DNA from: Roseovarius indicus
GTDB taxonomy: Bacteria > Pseudomonadota > Alphaproteobacteria > Rhodobacterales > Rhodobacteraceae
Length of the DNA stretch: 64,000 nucleotides
Reading direction: 5' to 3'
Assembly: GCF_008728195.1 (NCBI RefSeq)
Contig: NZ_CP031598.1
Coordinates: 3,720,001-3,784,000, forward strand
Shown: piece by piece, positions 18,550 through 27,172 of the stretch
Layout of the letters: each line of letters starts with the position of its first letter
How positions within the stretch are numbered: the stretch's first letter is position 1
Position numbers and translations under genes: made by a program
Notes under the pieces: generated by a model
The model's database searches: none
What the model was told of the DNA's origin: nothing
What the model saw: the letters and a program-made list of their open reading frames with translations, nothing else

Positions 18550-19329
18550 TCACAGCAGGGGCCGGGCCAGACCGCCATCGACCGTCAGGTTCTGCCCGGT
18601 GATATAGCCCGCATGCACGGAACAGAGAAAGGCACAGGCCGGGCCGAAATCGGCCCCCTGCCCCAGCCGCCGCATCGGCACGCTTTCGGCCATGGCGCCC
18701 TTGGCCTCGTCCGGCGTGATGCCCTTTGCCTTGGACTGGGCGTTGTAGACCCGTTCGAGCGCGCCGGTGTCCATCAGGCCGGGCAGCAGGTTGTTGACGG
18801 TGATGCCGTCGGGCGCGATCTCGTGCGAGAGGCTGCGCATGGCGCCGGTGAGGCCCGCGCGCACGCCGGTCGCGACGCCCATGTTGGGGTAAGGGTCGCG
18901 CACGGTGAAGGAGGTGACGTTGACGATGCGGCCATAGCCCTCGGCCCGCATGTCGGGCAGGCACTGGCGGGCGAAGTCGATGGCGGGCAGCATGTTGGTT
19001 TTCAGCGCGTTCAGCCAGATGTCTTCGGCGTGGCTTTCCACCGGGCCGGGCGGCGGGCCGCCGGCATTGGTGACGAGGATGGTGATGGGGCCGAGTGCGG
19101 CGCGGGCTTTCTCGACGATGGCCTTGCGGTTCTCGGGCTCGGAAATGTCGCCGGGCACGGCGATGGCGCCGCCGCCGATCTCCTTTGCCGCCGCTTCGGC
19201 CTTGGCCGCGTCGCGGCCGTTGATGGCGACGCGCACGCCGGCCTCTGCCAAGGCTTTCGCGCAGGACAGGCCAAGCCCCTGAGACCCGCCGAGAACGAGG
19301 GCCGCACGGCCCGAAATACCAAGGTCCAT
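18550..19329 (-). CDS. SDR-family protein lacking the usual catalytic Tyr-Lys pair
   Basis: A 259-residue Rossmann-fold protein with the dinucleotide loop GGSQGLGLS near residue 15, NAGG and a C-terminal GQNLTVDGG. The usual catalytic YxxxK is not present: the aligned stretch reads MGVATGVRAGL, with Ala/Thr and Arg in place of Tyr and Lys, as in some atypical SDRs of the SN-x-R type. The ATG at 19329 has GGGAGG five bases upstream. It is the last gene of the TRAP operon (20-bp gap), so it probably acts on the imported compound or is a cofactor-binding auxiliary. Confidence 0.85.
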   Translation of the reverse strand: MDLGISGRAALVLGGSQGLGLSCAKALAEAGVRVAINGRDAAKAEAAAKEIGGGAIAVPGDISEPENRKAIVEKARAALGPITILVTNAGGPPPGPVESHAEDIWLNALKTNMLPAIDFARQCLPDMRAEGYGRIVNVTSFTVRDPYPNMGVATGVRAGLTGAMRSLSHEIAPDGITVNNLLPGLMDTGALERVYNAQSKAKGITPDEAKGAMAESVPMRRLGQGADFGPACAFLCSVHAGYITGQNLTVDGGLARPLL

Positions 19330-19354
19330 TGTCACCTCCCGGAATTAAGCGCCG

Positions 19355-20659
19355 TCACAGGAGCGACGGCAGGAACAGGATGATCTCCGGCACCAGCGCG
19401 AGAATGGCGATGACGGCGATGAAGATCGCGATGAAGGGCAGCACCGAGCGGTAGACGGCCTGGATCGGGATACCGTCGGACGCGCCCTGCAGCGAGAAGA
19501 GCGTGTAGCCGAAGGGCGGCGTGATGCCCCCGATCGACATGTTGATCAGGAAGATCGTCCAGAACCAGATCGGGTCGAAGCCCAGCGCGCCGATCATCGG
19601 CTGGTAGATCGGCACCAGCATGATCATCAGCGCGATCTGGTCGATGAACATGCAGAGCACGAAGGGCAGCAGTTGCAGCATGATGAACATCAGCACCAGC
19701 GGCAGGGTCAGGGCCGAGACGAGCTTGACCAGCTCGAAGGTGGCGCCGGTGAAGTTCAGGAGCTGGCTGAAGGAGACCGAGCAGACCATGATGATCATGA
19801 TCATCGCGGTGATCATGGCGGTGGAGCGCAACGCCTCGATGAGCGACGACAGGCGCAGGTTGCCGAAGATGGCGCAGATGATGGCGGCGGCGACGCAGCC
19901 GCTGGCGGCGGCCTCGGTGGGCGTGGCGATGCCGCCGAGGATGAGTCCGAGGATGGTGACGATGATCAGGAGGAACGGCGCGGCGCGGAGCGCGGTGCGG
20001 CCGCGTTCGGACCAGGGGCGTTCGGCGCTTTCGGAGAGCGGCGCGACATCGGGGTTCAGGAACCCGCGCACCATGGTGTAGAGCAGGAAGGCCGTGGCGA
20101 GCAGGATGCCGGGCAGGATGCCCGCGACCAGCAGGGCCGAGATCGAGACCTTGGAGAGGATGCCCAGCACCACGGCCATGACCGAGGGCGGGATGATCGG
20201 CGCGAGGCTGGCGCCGGCGAGGATGGTGCCCATGGAGAGGCTGCGGTCATAGTTGCGCTTCTGCATTTCCGGCAGGAGCGAGGAGCCCATCATCGCCGCC
20301 ACGGCCATGGCCGAGCCGGAAAGCGCCCCGAAGACGGTGGAGAGCACGATGCTGACCGCGTAGAGCCGGGCGCGGAAATTGCCGACCAGCGCGTCGACCG
20401 CGTCGAAGATGATGCGGACCGAGCCGGAGCGGAACAGGAGCTCCCCCAGCAGGACGAACAAGGGAATGGCGGCGAGCGAGATGCTGGTCGAGGTGCTGAA
20501 CATCGAGTTCACCACCAGCAGCACGCCCTTGATGTCGCCCGTCAGGATATAGAGCCCGCCCACGTTGATGAGCAGGAAGGACAGGAAGATCGGGAGCCCC
20601 ATGAGGAACAGGGCCAGCAGCAGAAAGAACACGCTGCTCAGGATTACGTACCACTCCAC
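19355..20659 (-). CDS. TRAP transporter large permease (DctM family)
   Basis: A 434-residue membrane protein with about twelve hydrophobic segments, the large permease of a TRAP system that couples sodium ions to uptake of an organic acid. Family hallmarks include FVLLGELLFRSG, GSAMAVAAMMGS and PSVMAVVLGIL, and the C-terminal GGITPPFGYTLF. The start is a GTG at 20659 (GGGAG seven bases upstream), giving the usual VEWYV beginning; the longer open frame to 20965 lies in the DctQ gene. It overlaps the DctQ gene by 16 bases. Confidence 0.93.
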   Translation of the reverse strand: MEWYVILSSVFFLLLALFLMGLPIFLSFLLINVGGLYILTGDIKGVLLVVNSMFSTSTSISLAAIPLFVLLGELLFRSGSVRIIFDAVDALVGNFRARLYAVSIVLSTVFGALSGSAMAVAAMMGSSLLPEMQKRNYDRSLSMGTILAGASLAPIIPPSVMAVVLGILSKVSISALLVAGILPGILLATAFLLYTMVRGFLNPDVAPLSESAERPWSERGRTALRAAPFLLIIVTILGLILGGIATPTEAAASGCVAAAIICAIFGNLRLSSLIEALRSTAMITAMIMIIMVCSVSFSQLLNFTGATFELVKLVSALTLPLVLMFIMLQLLPFVLCMFIDQIALMIMLVPIYQPMIGALGFDPIWFWTIFLINMSIGGITPPFGYTLFSLQGASDGIPIQAVYRSVLPFIAIFIAVIAILALVPEIILFLPSLL

Positions 20660-21165
20660 TCGTGCGCTCCCTCGGTGGTGTCGGGGTCGTGCCCGAACGT
20701 CGCCATGAAATGGCGGATGAAATACAGGGCCGAATTGCCCAGCCCGTAGACCAGCGGCACGAAGACGACCCATTTCGGAATGGGCGTGACCGAGACGATC
20801 ATGACGCCCGAGGATATCTGGCGCGCGGCCTCGACCCCGCCGACCCAGGCGCAGAGCGCGCAGACCGCGAAGCCGATGACGTAGTTGACCCGCATCATCG
20901 TGACCGACACCCGCCGGGGCACGGCGTTGACGATGAAATCCATCGACGCGTGGCCCGATTTCCATGTCAGGTAAGGGACCGCGAAGAAGGTGATCAGGCC
21001 GAAGGACACGGCGGCCGTGTCGGGCGCCCAGTCGGAGGGCGAGGCCAGGACGTAACGGCCGAAGACTTCTCCGGCCGTTACGAGGGTGAGGTAGAGGACC
21101 CCGAATGACGCCGCCCAGAACGTGGCGCTGGTGATCGCGTCATGCACGCGGCAAAGGCGTTTCAT
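20644..21165 (-). CDS. TRAP transporter small permease (DctQ family)
   Basis: A 173-residue protein with four hydrophobic segments, the size and topology of DctQ subunits, including FGRYVLASPSDWAPD in the first loop and TWKSGHASMDFIV, a conserved region of the family. It lies between the substrate-binding protein and the large permease in the order P-Q-M, and its end overlaps the GTG start of DctM. It forms the membrane complex with DctM. Confidence 0.9.
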   Translation of the reverse strand: MKRLCRVHDAITSATFWAASFGVLYLTLVTAGEVFGRYVLASPSDWAPDTAAVSFGLITFFAVPYLTWKSGHASMDFIVNAVPRRVSVTMMRVNYVIGFAVCALCAWVGGVEAARQISSGVMIVSVTPIPKWVVFVPLVYGLGNSALYFIRHFMATFGHDPDTTEGAHEWSGT

Positions 21166-21196
21166 CCGGACTTGCTCCTCCCAAAGTCGGGCCGGT

Positions 21197-22177
21197 TTAT
21201 TCGGCGGTCAGGCCCTTTTCGACCGCGAGGTCGTGGAAGGCCTTGCCGTCGTCGCCCGCTTTCGCCTCGACCTGTTTCCAGATGCCGGCGGCGAAGATGG
21301 CGTTCACGTTCTCGGCGGTCTCGTCCCCGAACTGGGTGATTTCGAGACCGGCTTCCTGCATGGCCTTGTCTTCCTTCTCCCACAGGTCTTCGAAGTGCAG
21401 GCGCCCTTCGACTTCGAGCTCTTTCGCGGTATCGACGACCATCTTCTGCTGATCTTCGCTCAGGCCGTTCCAGGTGTCGAGGTTCATGAACATCGACAGG
21501 TTGGTGACGCCGAAGGTGGGCCGGGTCATATAGTCGGCGACCTCGTACCACTTGTAATCCATCGCGCCGAAGACGGGCCAGGCCGCGCCGTCGACCACGC
21601 CGCGTTCGAGCGAGGAGTAGATTTCGGAGGCCGGCAGGGTGACGACGGAGCCGCCCAGTTCGGTCACGAGGTCATGGTAGGTGCCCGAGGCGCGGATCTT
21701 GCGGCCTTCGAGCGCGCCGTCCTCGCCGATCGGGTCACGTAGCATGATGTGATAGCCCGAGGCGGCGGAAAAGACGCCGATGAGCTTGAGGTTGCGCTTG
21801 TTGTAGTGGCTGTCGATCACGTCGAAGATGCCGCTTTCGCGGCGGGCTTCGGGGTCGTCGGTGACCGCGTCCATGCCGAAGGCCATGGCGGTTTCACCGA
21901 GGTGATAGGCGCCGTGGGTGAAGAGCATGTCGAAGAGGCCCGCCGAGACCGGCTGAAGCTGCTCGAAGGGCGAGACGGTTTCGGGGCCGCGCAGTTCGAC
22001 CGTGAGGTCGCCGCCGGAGTTCTCCTCGAGCTTCTCGGCGAAGCCCTGGGCGAAGACGGGGACGGCGTTGTAGCTTTCGTCCCAGCTCGACAGCATGGTC
22101 AGGGATTCGGCATGGGCCGGGATGGCCCCCGCGGCCATGATGGCGGCGGCGCAAAAGCTCTGCTTGATAAAGGTCAT
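21197..22177 (-). CDS. TRAP transporter substrate-binding protein (DctP family)
   Basis: A 326-residue periplasmic solute-binding protein with a signal peptide cut near IPAHAES (residues 1-23). The family segments ALEGRKIRASGTYHDLV and SSLERGVVDGAAWPVF, which include the ligand-carboxylate Arg region, are present. It is the first gene of the DctPQM-SDR operon and the IclR-type palindrome lies 121 bp upstream of its start. The ligand is not predictable by eye; the neighbours suggest a carboxylic acid activated by the nearby CoA ligase. Confidence 0.93.
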   Translation of the reverse strand: MTFIKQSFCAAAIMAAGAIPAHAESLTMLSSWDESYNAVPVFAQGFAEKLEENSGGDLTVELRGPETVSPFEQLQPVSAGLFDMLFTHGAYHLGETAMAFGMDAVTDDPEARRESGIFDVIDSHYNKRNLKLIGVFSAASGYHIMLRDPIGEDGALEGRKIRASGTYHDLVTELGGSVVTLPASEIYSSLERGVVDGAAWPVFGAMDYKWYEVADYMTRPTFGVTNLSMFMNLDTWNGLSEDQQKMVVDTAKELEVEGRLHFEDLWEKEDKAMQEAGLEITQFGDETAENVNAIFAAGIWKQVEAKAGDDGKAFHDLAVEKGLTAE

Positions 22178-22462
22178 TTCAGGTTCCTCCCATTTGATGG
22201 CGGATGCGGTGCCGGGTGGCGGGGCGCAGTCCTACCGGATCGGCTCCAAAACAAGCCGCGAATGGGGGTACTGTAAAGCGAATAACCGGGTTGGCGGTTC
22301 CGCAGTGCGGAATTCTTTTCTGAGGAGCGGACGATTCAATGTGGAGGGTCATGCCGCTGCCGGCCGCTCCCGCATAGCGGTTTCGGGGTGTCGGTATCAC
22401 GTCGGTATAACGTCGGTATTCCGTCGGTGCGACGGCCGGTGCCGCGGGTGGCGGCCCGGCTG
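22178..22462. other. Intergenic region upstream of the TRAP operon
   Basis: This 285-bp gap lies between the molybdoenzyme stop and the TRAP operon start, both on the minus strand. It holds the IclR-type palindrome (22298-22312) and a run of three imperfect direct repeats of TCGGTAT/CGTCGGTA at about 22390-22425, near the end of the molybdoenzyme gene. No coding frame is convincing. Confidence 0.5.
22298..22312. promoter_or_regulatory. IclR-type operator palindrome upstream of TRAP operon
   Basis: TTCCGCA-G-TGCGGAA is a perfect 7+7 bp inverted repeat 121 bp before the DctP start. Its TTCCGC-N3-GCGGAA core is identical to the palindrome in the iclR/ligase promoter (17741-17757). It ties the transporter to the IclR regulator. 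Confidence 0.75.
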
Positions 22463-24715
22463 TCAGCCGGCCGGCGACACGTCGACCAGGGCGGTGTGCG
22501 CGCTGCTGCCCTGCCCGAGCCGCGAGGTGCCGACGTCGAGCGTCAGGACGTTGGGGTTGCCGTCGGGGTCGGTGTTCTCGCCCGGATCGCCATACCATGC
22601 CCCGGTCGGCAGGGCGACGACGCCGGGCCGGATATCGCCGGAGACGAGCGCGCGGGCCATGCAGGCGCCCCGCGCATTGTGGACGCGGACAAGGTCGCCC
22701 GTGGCGATGCCGCGGGCATTCGCGTCGGAGGGCGAGATGACCAGCGTTTCGGGCCGCGCGCCCGGCACGTCGGCCAGCGCCGATTCCATCTGGCTGTGCA
22801 GCTTGTCGCCCGGCTGGGGCGAGACGAGGTGCAGCGGCGCGTCTGTCCCGGCCTCGCCCAGCCATTCCTTGGGCGGCAGCCAGACCGGGTGGCCGGGGCA
22901 GTCGTCATAGCCGAAGCCGTCGACGGTTTCCGAGAAGATCTCGATCCGGCCCGAGGGGGTGGCGAGCGGCTGGGCGTCGGGATCGTCGCGGAAGCGGGTG
23001 AGGAAGGAGGGCTCGTCTTCGTCGGGCCGGATGGGCAGGCGCATCCAGTTCCGGTCGCGCAGGCCGTCGAAGTCGAGGATCTCGACCCCGGCCCTGGCGG
23101 CGCCCTCGCGGAAATCGGCATAGAGGTGGCGGAGCCAGCCATCGGCGTCGCGGCCTTCGGTGAACCGCTCGCCCACGCCGAGGCGTTCGGCGAGACCCGC
23201 GAAGATCTCGTAATCGCTGCGCGCCTCGCCCACGGGCGGTATGAGTTGCGGCATGAAGAAGAGGTAGTCGTCGAGATTGGCGCGCCCGATATCCTCGCGT
23301 TCATAGGGCGTCGTCGCCGGGAAGACGATGTCGGCGCGTTTGGCGGTGGCTGTCCACCACGGTTCGTTGACGATGACGGTCTCGGGGCGCTTCCACGCCT
23401 CCTGCAGGCGGTTGAGATCCTGGTGGTGGTGGAACGGGTTGCCGCCGGCCCAGTAGACCAGCCGGATATCGGGGTACGGCGCGTTGCGGCCGTTGAAGTC
23501 GTAAGGTTGGCCGGGGTTCAGCAGCATGTCGGCGATGCGGGCCACAGGGATGACGTGCTCGACCGGGTTCTGCCCCTGCCCCAGCGTCATGCCGCCAAGC
23601 CGGCGCAGCGACTTGCCGACGCCGCCGATGGCGCCGTAGCCATAGCCCACCCCGCCGCCGGGCAGGCCCACCTGCCCCAGCATCGCGCCCAGCACCATCG
23701 ACATCCAGTAGGGCTGTTCGCCATGCTCGGCCCGCTGCAGCGACCATGCCACGGTGATCATCGTGCGGGTCGCGGCCATGCGGCGGGCGAGGTCGCGGAT
23801 GGTTTGCGGGTCGACCTCGCAGAGGGGCGCGGCCCATTCGGGGGTCTTGGGCGTGCCGTCGCTGTCGCCCATCAGGTAGGGGCGGAAGCGATCGAAGCCG
23901 GTGGTGAAGCGGTCGAGGAAGGCGCGGTCGGTCAGCCCCTCGTCTTCCAGCACGTAGGCGAGCGCCAGCATCATCGCGGTGTCGGAGGCGGGGCGCAAAG
24001 GGATCCACTCGCAGCCCTCGGGCGCGTCGGTGCGCTGGGGGCCTATGTTGATGCAGCGCATGGCGGGGTCTTGCAGGAAGCGGTCGAACCAGCCGGGGGT
24101 TTCGTGTTCGGTCACGCCGCCCATGCTGACCTGCGAGTTCTTCGGGTTGATGCCGCCGAACATGACCAGCGTCTCGGTGTTCTCGGCGATGGTGCGCCAG
24201 CTGTGCTGGGCGCCATACATGTATTTCAGGAAGTTGACGCCGATCACATGGGGCATGATCGCCTGGGCGCAGCCGGTGGAATAGCTGCCGAAGGAGGCGA
24301 CATAGCCGCCGGTGCAGTTGAGGAAGCGGTGCACCTGGCTGAGCGCGTGGTGAAAGCGGCCGGCGGAGGCCCAGCCGTAGGAGCCGCCGAAGATCGCTTC
24401 GTTGCCGTGGGTTGTGCGCACGCGGTCGATTTCGGAGGCAGCGATGTCGAGCGCCTCGTCCCAGGGGAGCTCGACGAAGTCGTCCTGCCCGCGCCGCGAG
24501 CGGTCGCGCGTCTCGAGCCAGCCCCGGCGGACCGAGGGCCGGGTGACGCGCGTGTCGTGATGCACGGCCTGCGGCAGGATTTCGGGGATGCGCGACGGGG
24601 CGGGATCGGGGGCGAAGGGGCGCGTGGCGACGATGCGGTCGCCTTCGGTGACCACTTCGAACGCGCCCCAGTGGCTGGAGGTCACGCGGGTCTTGCGCTC
24701 GGGTGTGTCGGTCAT
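22463..24715 (-). CDS. DMSO-reductase-family molybdopterin oxidoreductase (BisC/TorA-like, cytoplasmic)
   Basis: A 750-residue bis-MGD molybdoenzyme. The motif GGSYGWASAGRFHHA at residues 110-124 places Ser117 as the likely Mo ligand, as in DMSO, TMAO and biotin sulfoxide reductases. There is no N-terminal Tat signal and no Cys cluster for Fe-S, so it should be a soluble cytoplasmic enzyme, like BisC. Cofactor-binding stretches such as WAGGNPFHHHQDLNRL and a C-terminal MGD-binding domain (NARGIATGDLVRVHN) are present. No partner electron donor or chaperone gene is adjacent. The start at 24715 has only a weak ribosome site. Likely substrates are S- or N-oxides; the exact one is unknown. Confidence 0.9.
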   Translation of the reverse strand: MTDTPERKTRVTSSHWGAFEVVTEGDRIVATRPFAPDPAPSRIPEILPQAVHHDTRVTRPSVRRGWLETRDRSRRGQDDFVELPWDEALDIAASEIDRVRTTHGNEAIFGGSYGWASAGRFHHALSQVHRFLNCTGGYVASFGSYSTGCAQAIMPHVIGVNFLKYMYGAQHSWRTIAENTETLVMFGGINPKNSQVSMGGVTEHETPGWFDRFLQDPAMRCINIGPQRTDAPEGCEWIPLRPASDTAMMLALAYVLEDEGLTDRAFLDRFTTGFDRFRPYLMGDSDGTPKTPEWAAPLCEVDPQTIRDLARRMAATRTMITVAWSLQRAEHGEQPYWMSMVLGAMLGQVGLPGGGVGYGYGAIGGVGKSLRRLGGMTLGQGQNPVEHVIPVARIADMLLNPGQPYDFNGRNAPYPDIRLVYWAGGNPFHHHQDLNRLQEAWKRPETVIVNEPWWTATAKRADIVFPATTPYEREDIGRANLDDYLFFMPQLIPPVGEARSDYEIFAGLAERLGVGERFTEGRDADGWLRHLYADFREGAARAGVEILDFDGLRDRNWMRLPIRPDEDEPSFLTRFRDDPDAQPLATPSGRIEIFSETVDGFGYDDCPGHPVWLPPKEWLGEAGTDAPLHLVSPQPGDKLHSQMESALADVPGARPETLVISPSDANARGIATGDLVRVHNARGACMARALVSGDIRPGVVALPTGAWYGDPGENTDPDGNPNVLTLDVGTSRLGQGSSAHTALVDVSPAG

Positions 24716-24807
24716 CGCTTGTCCGCTCGAATAGGTTTGGCACTGGCAGGCCCCTTATACCGGATGCCGCGCCGCCGCCCATCCCTTTCGGGCCGGGTAC
24801 GGGGCTG

Positions 24808-26151
24808 TCATGCCACGGGCAGCGTCAGGCAGGCCGACAGGCCGGGGGTCGTGTTCCGCAGGGACAGGTCGCCGCCGGCGGCGCGGGCGATCTCGGCGGC
24901 GATGGTCAGGCCGAGGCCGGAGCCCTGCCCGCCTTCGTCGGCGCGCGCGCCACGGGCCGTCATCGCGGCAAGCCGCGCGGGCGGCAGGCCGGGGCCGTCG
25001 TCGGCGACGCAGATCTGTGCGGCGGTTTTTTCGCCGGCGCGGGCGGTGAGGGTGACACGGGCGCGGGCGTGGCGCGCGGCGTTTTCGGCAAGCGCGCCCA
25101 GCGCCTCGGCAAGGTCGGCCTCGTCGATCGCCAGGCTTAGCCCGTCGGGCATGTCGCAGACCCAGTCGAGCCGATCGCCGTCGGGCGTGCGCTTCAGGAC
25201 GCCGACCACGCGGCGCGCGACCTCGGCCGCGTCGGCGCGGGCGGCGCGGGCGCGGGCCGCGGTGCGAGCCCGGGCCAGTTCACGCTCGACATGGGCGCGC
25301 ATGGCGCCGGCCACCTCCTCGATGCCGGCGGCGGCGGTGTCTTCGCCCTGCGCGCGCAGGCGGCCGGCCTCGCCCAGCAGGGCCTGCAGCGGTGTCTTGA
25401 GGCCGTGAGCCAGGTCGCCCGCGCGGGCGCGGGCGCTGGCCACGTCGGCGTCGCGCTCCGCCAGCAGCCCGTCGAGTTCGGAGGCGAGCGGCTGAACCTC
25501 GCGGGGCCAGTTGGCGCCCATCCGCGCGGCCCGGTCGCGGCGCAGCGCGGAGACGCGGGCGCCGACATGCCGGAGGGGGGCGAGGCCGACGCTGACCTGC
25601 ACCCATTGCGCGCCGACGAGGACCAGCAGGAGGAGCGCGAGATAGGGGGCCATGTCGGTGACGAAGGCGCGGGTGGCGCTGTCGATCTCGGCCGCGGTCA
25701 TCGCCACGGTGGCGCGGGCCGGGCCGCCGCCCAGCCGTTCGGGCAGCGCCACGGTGCGTTCGAGCGACAGGAGGCCGGCGGCCTCGGGGCCCGGGATGCG
25801 ATGCACATGCGCCTCGCCGTCGCGCAGGGCGTCGTCCGGCAGGGCAAGCTCGTGATCCCAGAGCGAGCGGGACCGGAGCAGCGCCTCGCCCGCGGCGACC
25901 TGCCAGTAGAGCCCGCCATAGGGCTGGGCGAAGCGCGGGTCGGCGGGGGGCCGGGCCAGGACCAGCGCGCCGTCGCGGCGTTCGAGCCCGCTCATGACCT
26001 GGTCGAGATGCACCGACAGTTCGGCGACGGCGCGGCGTTCCACGTGGGTGGCGAAAAGCTGTGCGAGCCCGGCCGCCGCCAGCCCCAGCGCGAGGATCAG
26101 CGCCGCCGCGCCTGCCGCCAGAAGCCGCCAGCGCAGCGACATCGCACTCAC
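24808..26151 (-). CDS. Sensor histidine kinase (PepSY-associated two-component system)
   Basis: A 447-residue membrane kinase with two membrane segments (about 9-31 and 170-190) flanking a periplasmic sensor, then HAMP-like linker, H-box DLAHGLKTPL with phospho-acceptor His249, N-box ALAENAARHA, G1 DDGPGLPP and G2 GSGLGLTIAAEIA. The start is a GTG at 26151 overlapping the regulator stop (GTGA); an ATG at 26142 is an alternative. The HGLKTPL variant is typical of PhoQ-like kinases, consistent with cation or envelope sensing. It is the last gene of a PepSY-regulator-kinase operon. Confidence 0.93.
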   Translation of the reverse strand: MSAMSLRWRLLAAGAAALILALGLAAAGLAQLFATHVERRAVAELSVHLDQVMSGLERRDGALVLARPPADPRFAQPYGGLYWQVAAGEALLRSRSLWDHELALPDDALRDGEAHVHRIPGPEAAGLLSLERTVALPERLGGGPARATVAMTAAEIDSATRAFVTDMAPYLALLLLVLVGAQWVQVSVGLAPLRHVGARVSALRRDRAARMGANWPREVQPLASELDGLLAERDADVASARARAGDLAHGLKTPLQALLGEAGRLRAQGEDTAAAGIEEVAGAMRAHVERELARARTAARARAARADAAEVARRVVGVLKRTPDGDRLDWVCDMPDGLSLAIDEADLAEALGALAENAARHARARVTLTARAGEKTAAQICVADDGPGLPPARLAAMTARGARADEGGQGSGLGLTIAAEIARAAGGDLSLRNTTPGLSACLTLPVA

Positions 26152-26813
26152 GCGGCACCGCCTTCGATGAAATAGCCGAAGCCGCGGCGGGTGCCGATGA
26201 CACCCTGCCCGACCTTGCGGCGCAGGCGCGCGACGACCGCTTCGAGGGCGTTGGCCTCGCGGGCGTCGTCGTCGCCGTAGAGATGTTCCAGAAGCTCGGT
26301 CGGCGGGATCACCCTTTCGTGGTTGACGACGAGATAGGCCAGCAGGCGGTATTCGAGCGCGGTGAGCGGCACCGGAACGCCGCGCACCGACGCGGCCATG
26401 CGGTTGGTGTCGAGCGTCAGGGCGCCGAGCTCGAGAACCGCCTTTCCGTGCCCGGCCGCGCGGCGGACGAGGGCGCGGGCGCGGGCCACCAGTTCCTCCA
26501 TGCGGAAGGGTTTCGGCAGGTAGTCGTCGGCGCCGGCCTCGATGCCCTCGACCCGTTCCTGCCAGGCGCCGCGGGCCGTCAGCACCAGCACCGGGGTCAC
26601 GCAGCCCGCCGCGCGCCAGCGCTTGAGAACCGAGAGCCCGTCCATCCCCGGCAGGCCGAGGTCGAGCACGATCAGGTCATAGGATTCGGTATCGCCGAGA
26701 AACCACGCCTCTTCGCCGTCGCCGCAGGTTTCGGTGCGGAAGCCCGCGCCGTCGAGCGCCGCGGCGACATCGGCGGCGATGCGGGGGTCGTCCTCGACCG
26801 CGAGGGCGCGCAT
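26148..26813 (-). CDS. OmpR-family response regulator
   Basis: A 221-residue regulator with the receiver acidic pair VEDD at residues 7-9, phospho-acceptor Asp51 in VLDLGLPGMDGL, the conserved Lys in LPKPFRMEEL, and a C-terminal winged helix (LTALEYRLLAYLVVN; EAVVARLRRKVG). It is encoded between the PepSY lipoprotein-like gene and the kinase. By position it should bind the GTCAG direct repeats at 27149-27189 in the divergent promoter. Confidence 0.94.
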   Translation of the reverse strand: MRALAVEDDPRIAADVAAALDGAGFRTETCGDGEEAWFLGDTESYDLIVLDLGLPGMDGLSVLKRWRAAGCVTPVLVLTARGAWQERVEGIEAGADDYLPKPFRMEELVARARALVRRAAGHGKAVLELGALTLDTNRMAASVRGVPVPLTALEYRLLAYLVVNHERVIPPTELLEHLYGDDDAREANALEAVVARLRRKVGQGVIGTRRGFGYFIEGGAA

Positions 26814-27124
26814 CAGTCGTCATCCTCTTCGTCGCGGTCGAGAATGGCGCCGGTGGCGCCGTCGATCTCGAGCTCGACAAGGCGCCCGTCGGGGGTGATG
26901 AGCTCGAGCTCGTAGACCCAGCGGCCGTCATCGCGCTCGAACTCGACCTCGATGGCGCGGCCGCCGGTATCGGCCTCGGCAATCTCGAGAATGCGCGTGA
27001 GCGGCAGCACCTCGCCCCGTTCGAGCGCGTCGCGCGCGCGCTCGTGGTCGTCCCGGTCGGCAAGGGCCGGGAGCGTGCCGCCGAGGCAGGCGGTCAGCAG
27101 GAGCAGGGCGAAGCATCGTTTCAT
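26813..27124 (-). CDS. Secreted PepSY-domain protein
   Basis: A 103-residue exported protein with a signal peptide ending near LPALAD and one PepSY-like domain: ARDALERGEVLPLTRILEIAE followed by an acidic beta region (VELEIDGATGAILDRDE). PepSY proteins bind or inhibit periplasmic proteases or metals. The ATG at 27124 gives a clean signal peptide; 27148 is an upstream alternative. It overlaps the regulator by one base and heads its operon. A PepSY protein encoded with a two-component system often feeds back on the sensor; that is inference. Confidence 0.85.
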   Translation of the reverse strand: MKRCFALLLLTACLGGTLPALADRDDHERARDALERGEVLPLTRILEIAEADTGGRAIEVEFERDDGRWVYELELITPDGRLVELEIDGATGAILDRDEEDDD

Positions 27125-27148
27125 GAGCGCAGTGTCTACCGGCTTCAA

Positions 27149-27165
27149 GCTGACAGCAAGCTGAC
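27149..27165 (-). promoter_or_regulatory. Response-regulator direct repeat for the PepSY-regulator-kinase operon
   Basis: Read on the minus strand, GTCAGC occurs twice with an 11-bp period (GTCAGCTTGCT-GTCAGCTTGA, spanning about 27145-27165). This is the usual spacing for two subunits of an OmpR-family regulator on one face of DNA. It points toward the minus-strand operon start at 27124. Confidence 0.7.
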
Positions 27166-27172
27166 ATCGGCC

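Noticed and set aside
22388..25408. Very long open frame (1006 codons) on the plus strand opposite the molybdoenzyme and kinase
   Set aside because: It is the reverse strand of strongly supported genes; its protein is low-complexity (Gly/Ala/Val/Arg/Asp-rich) as expected of a GC-rich shadow frame, with no domain or ribosome site.
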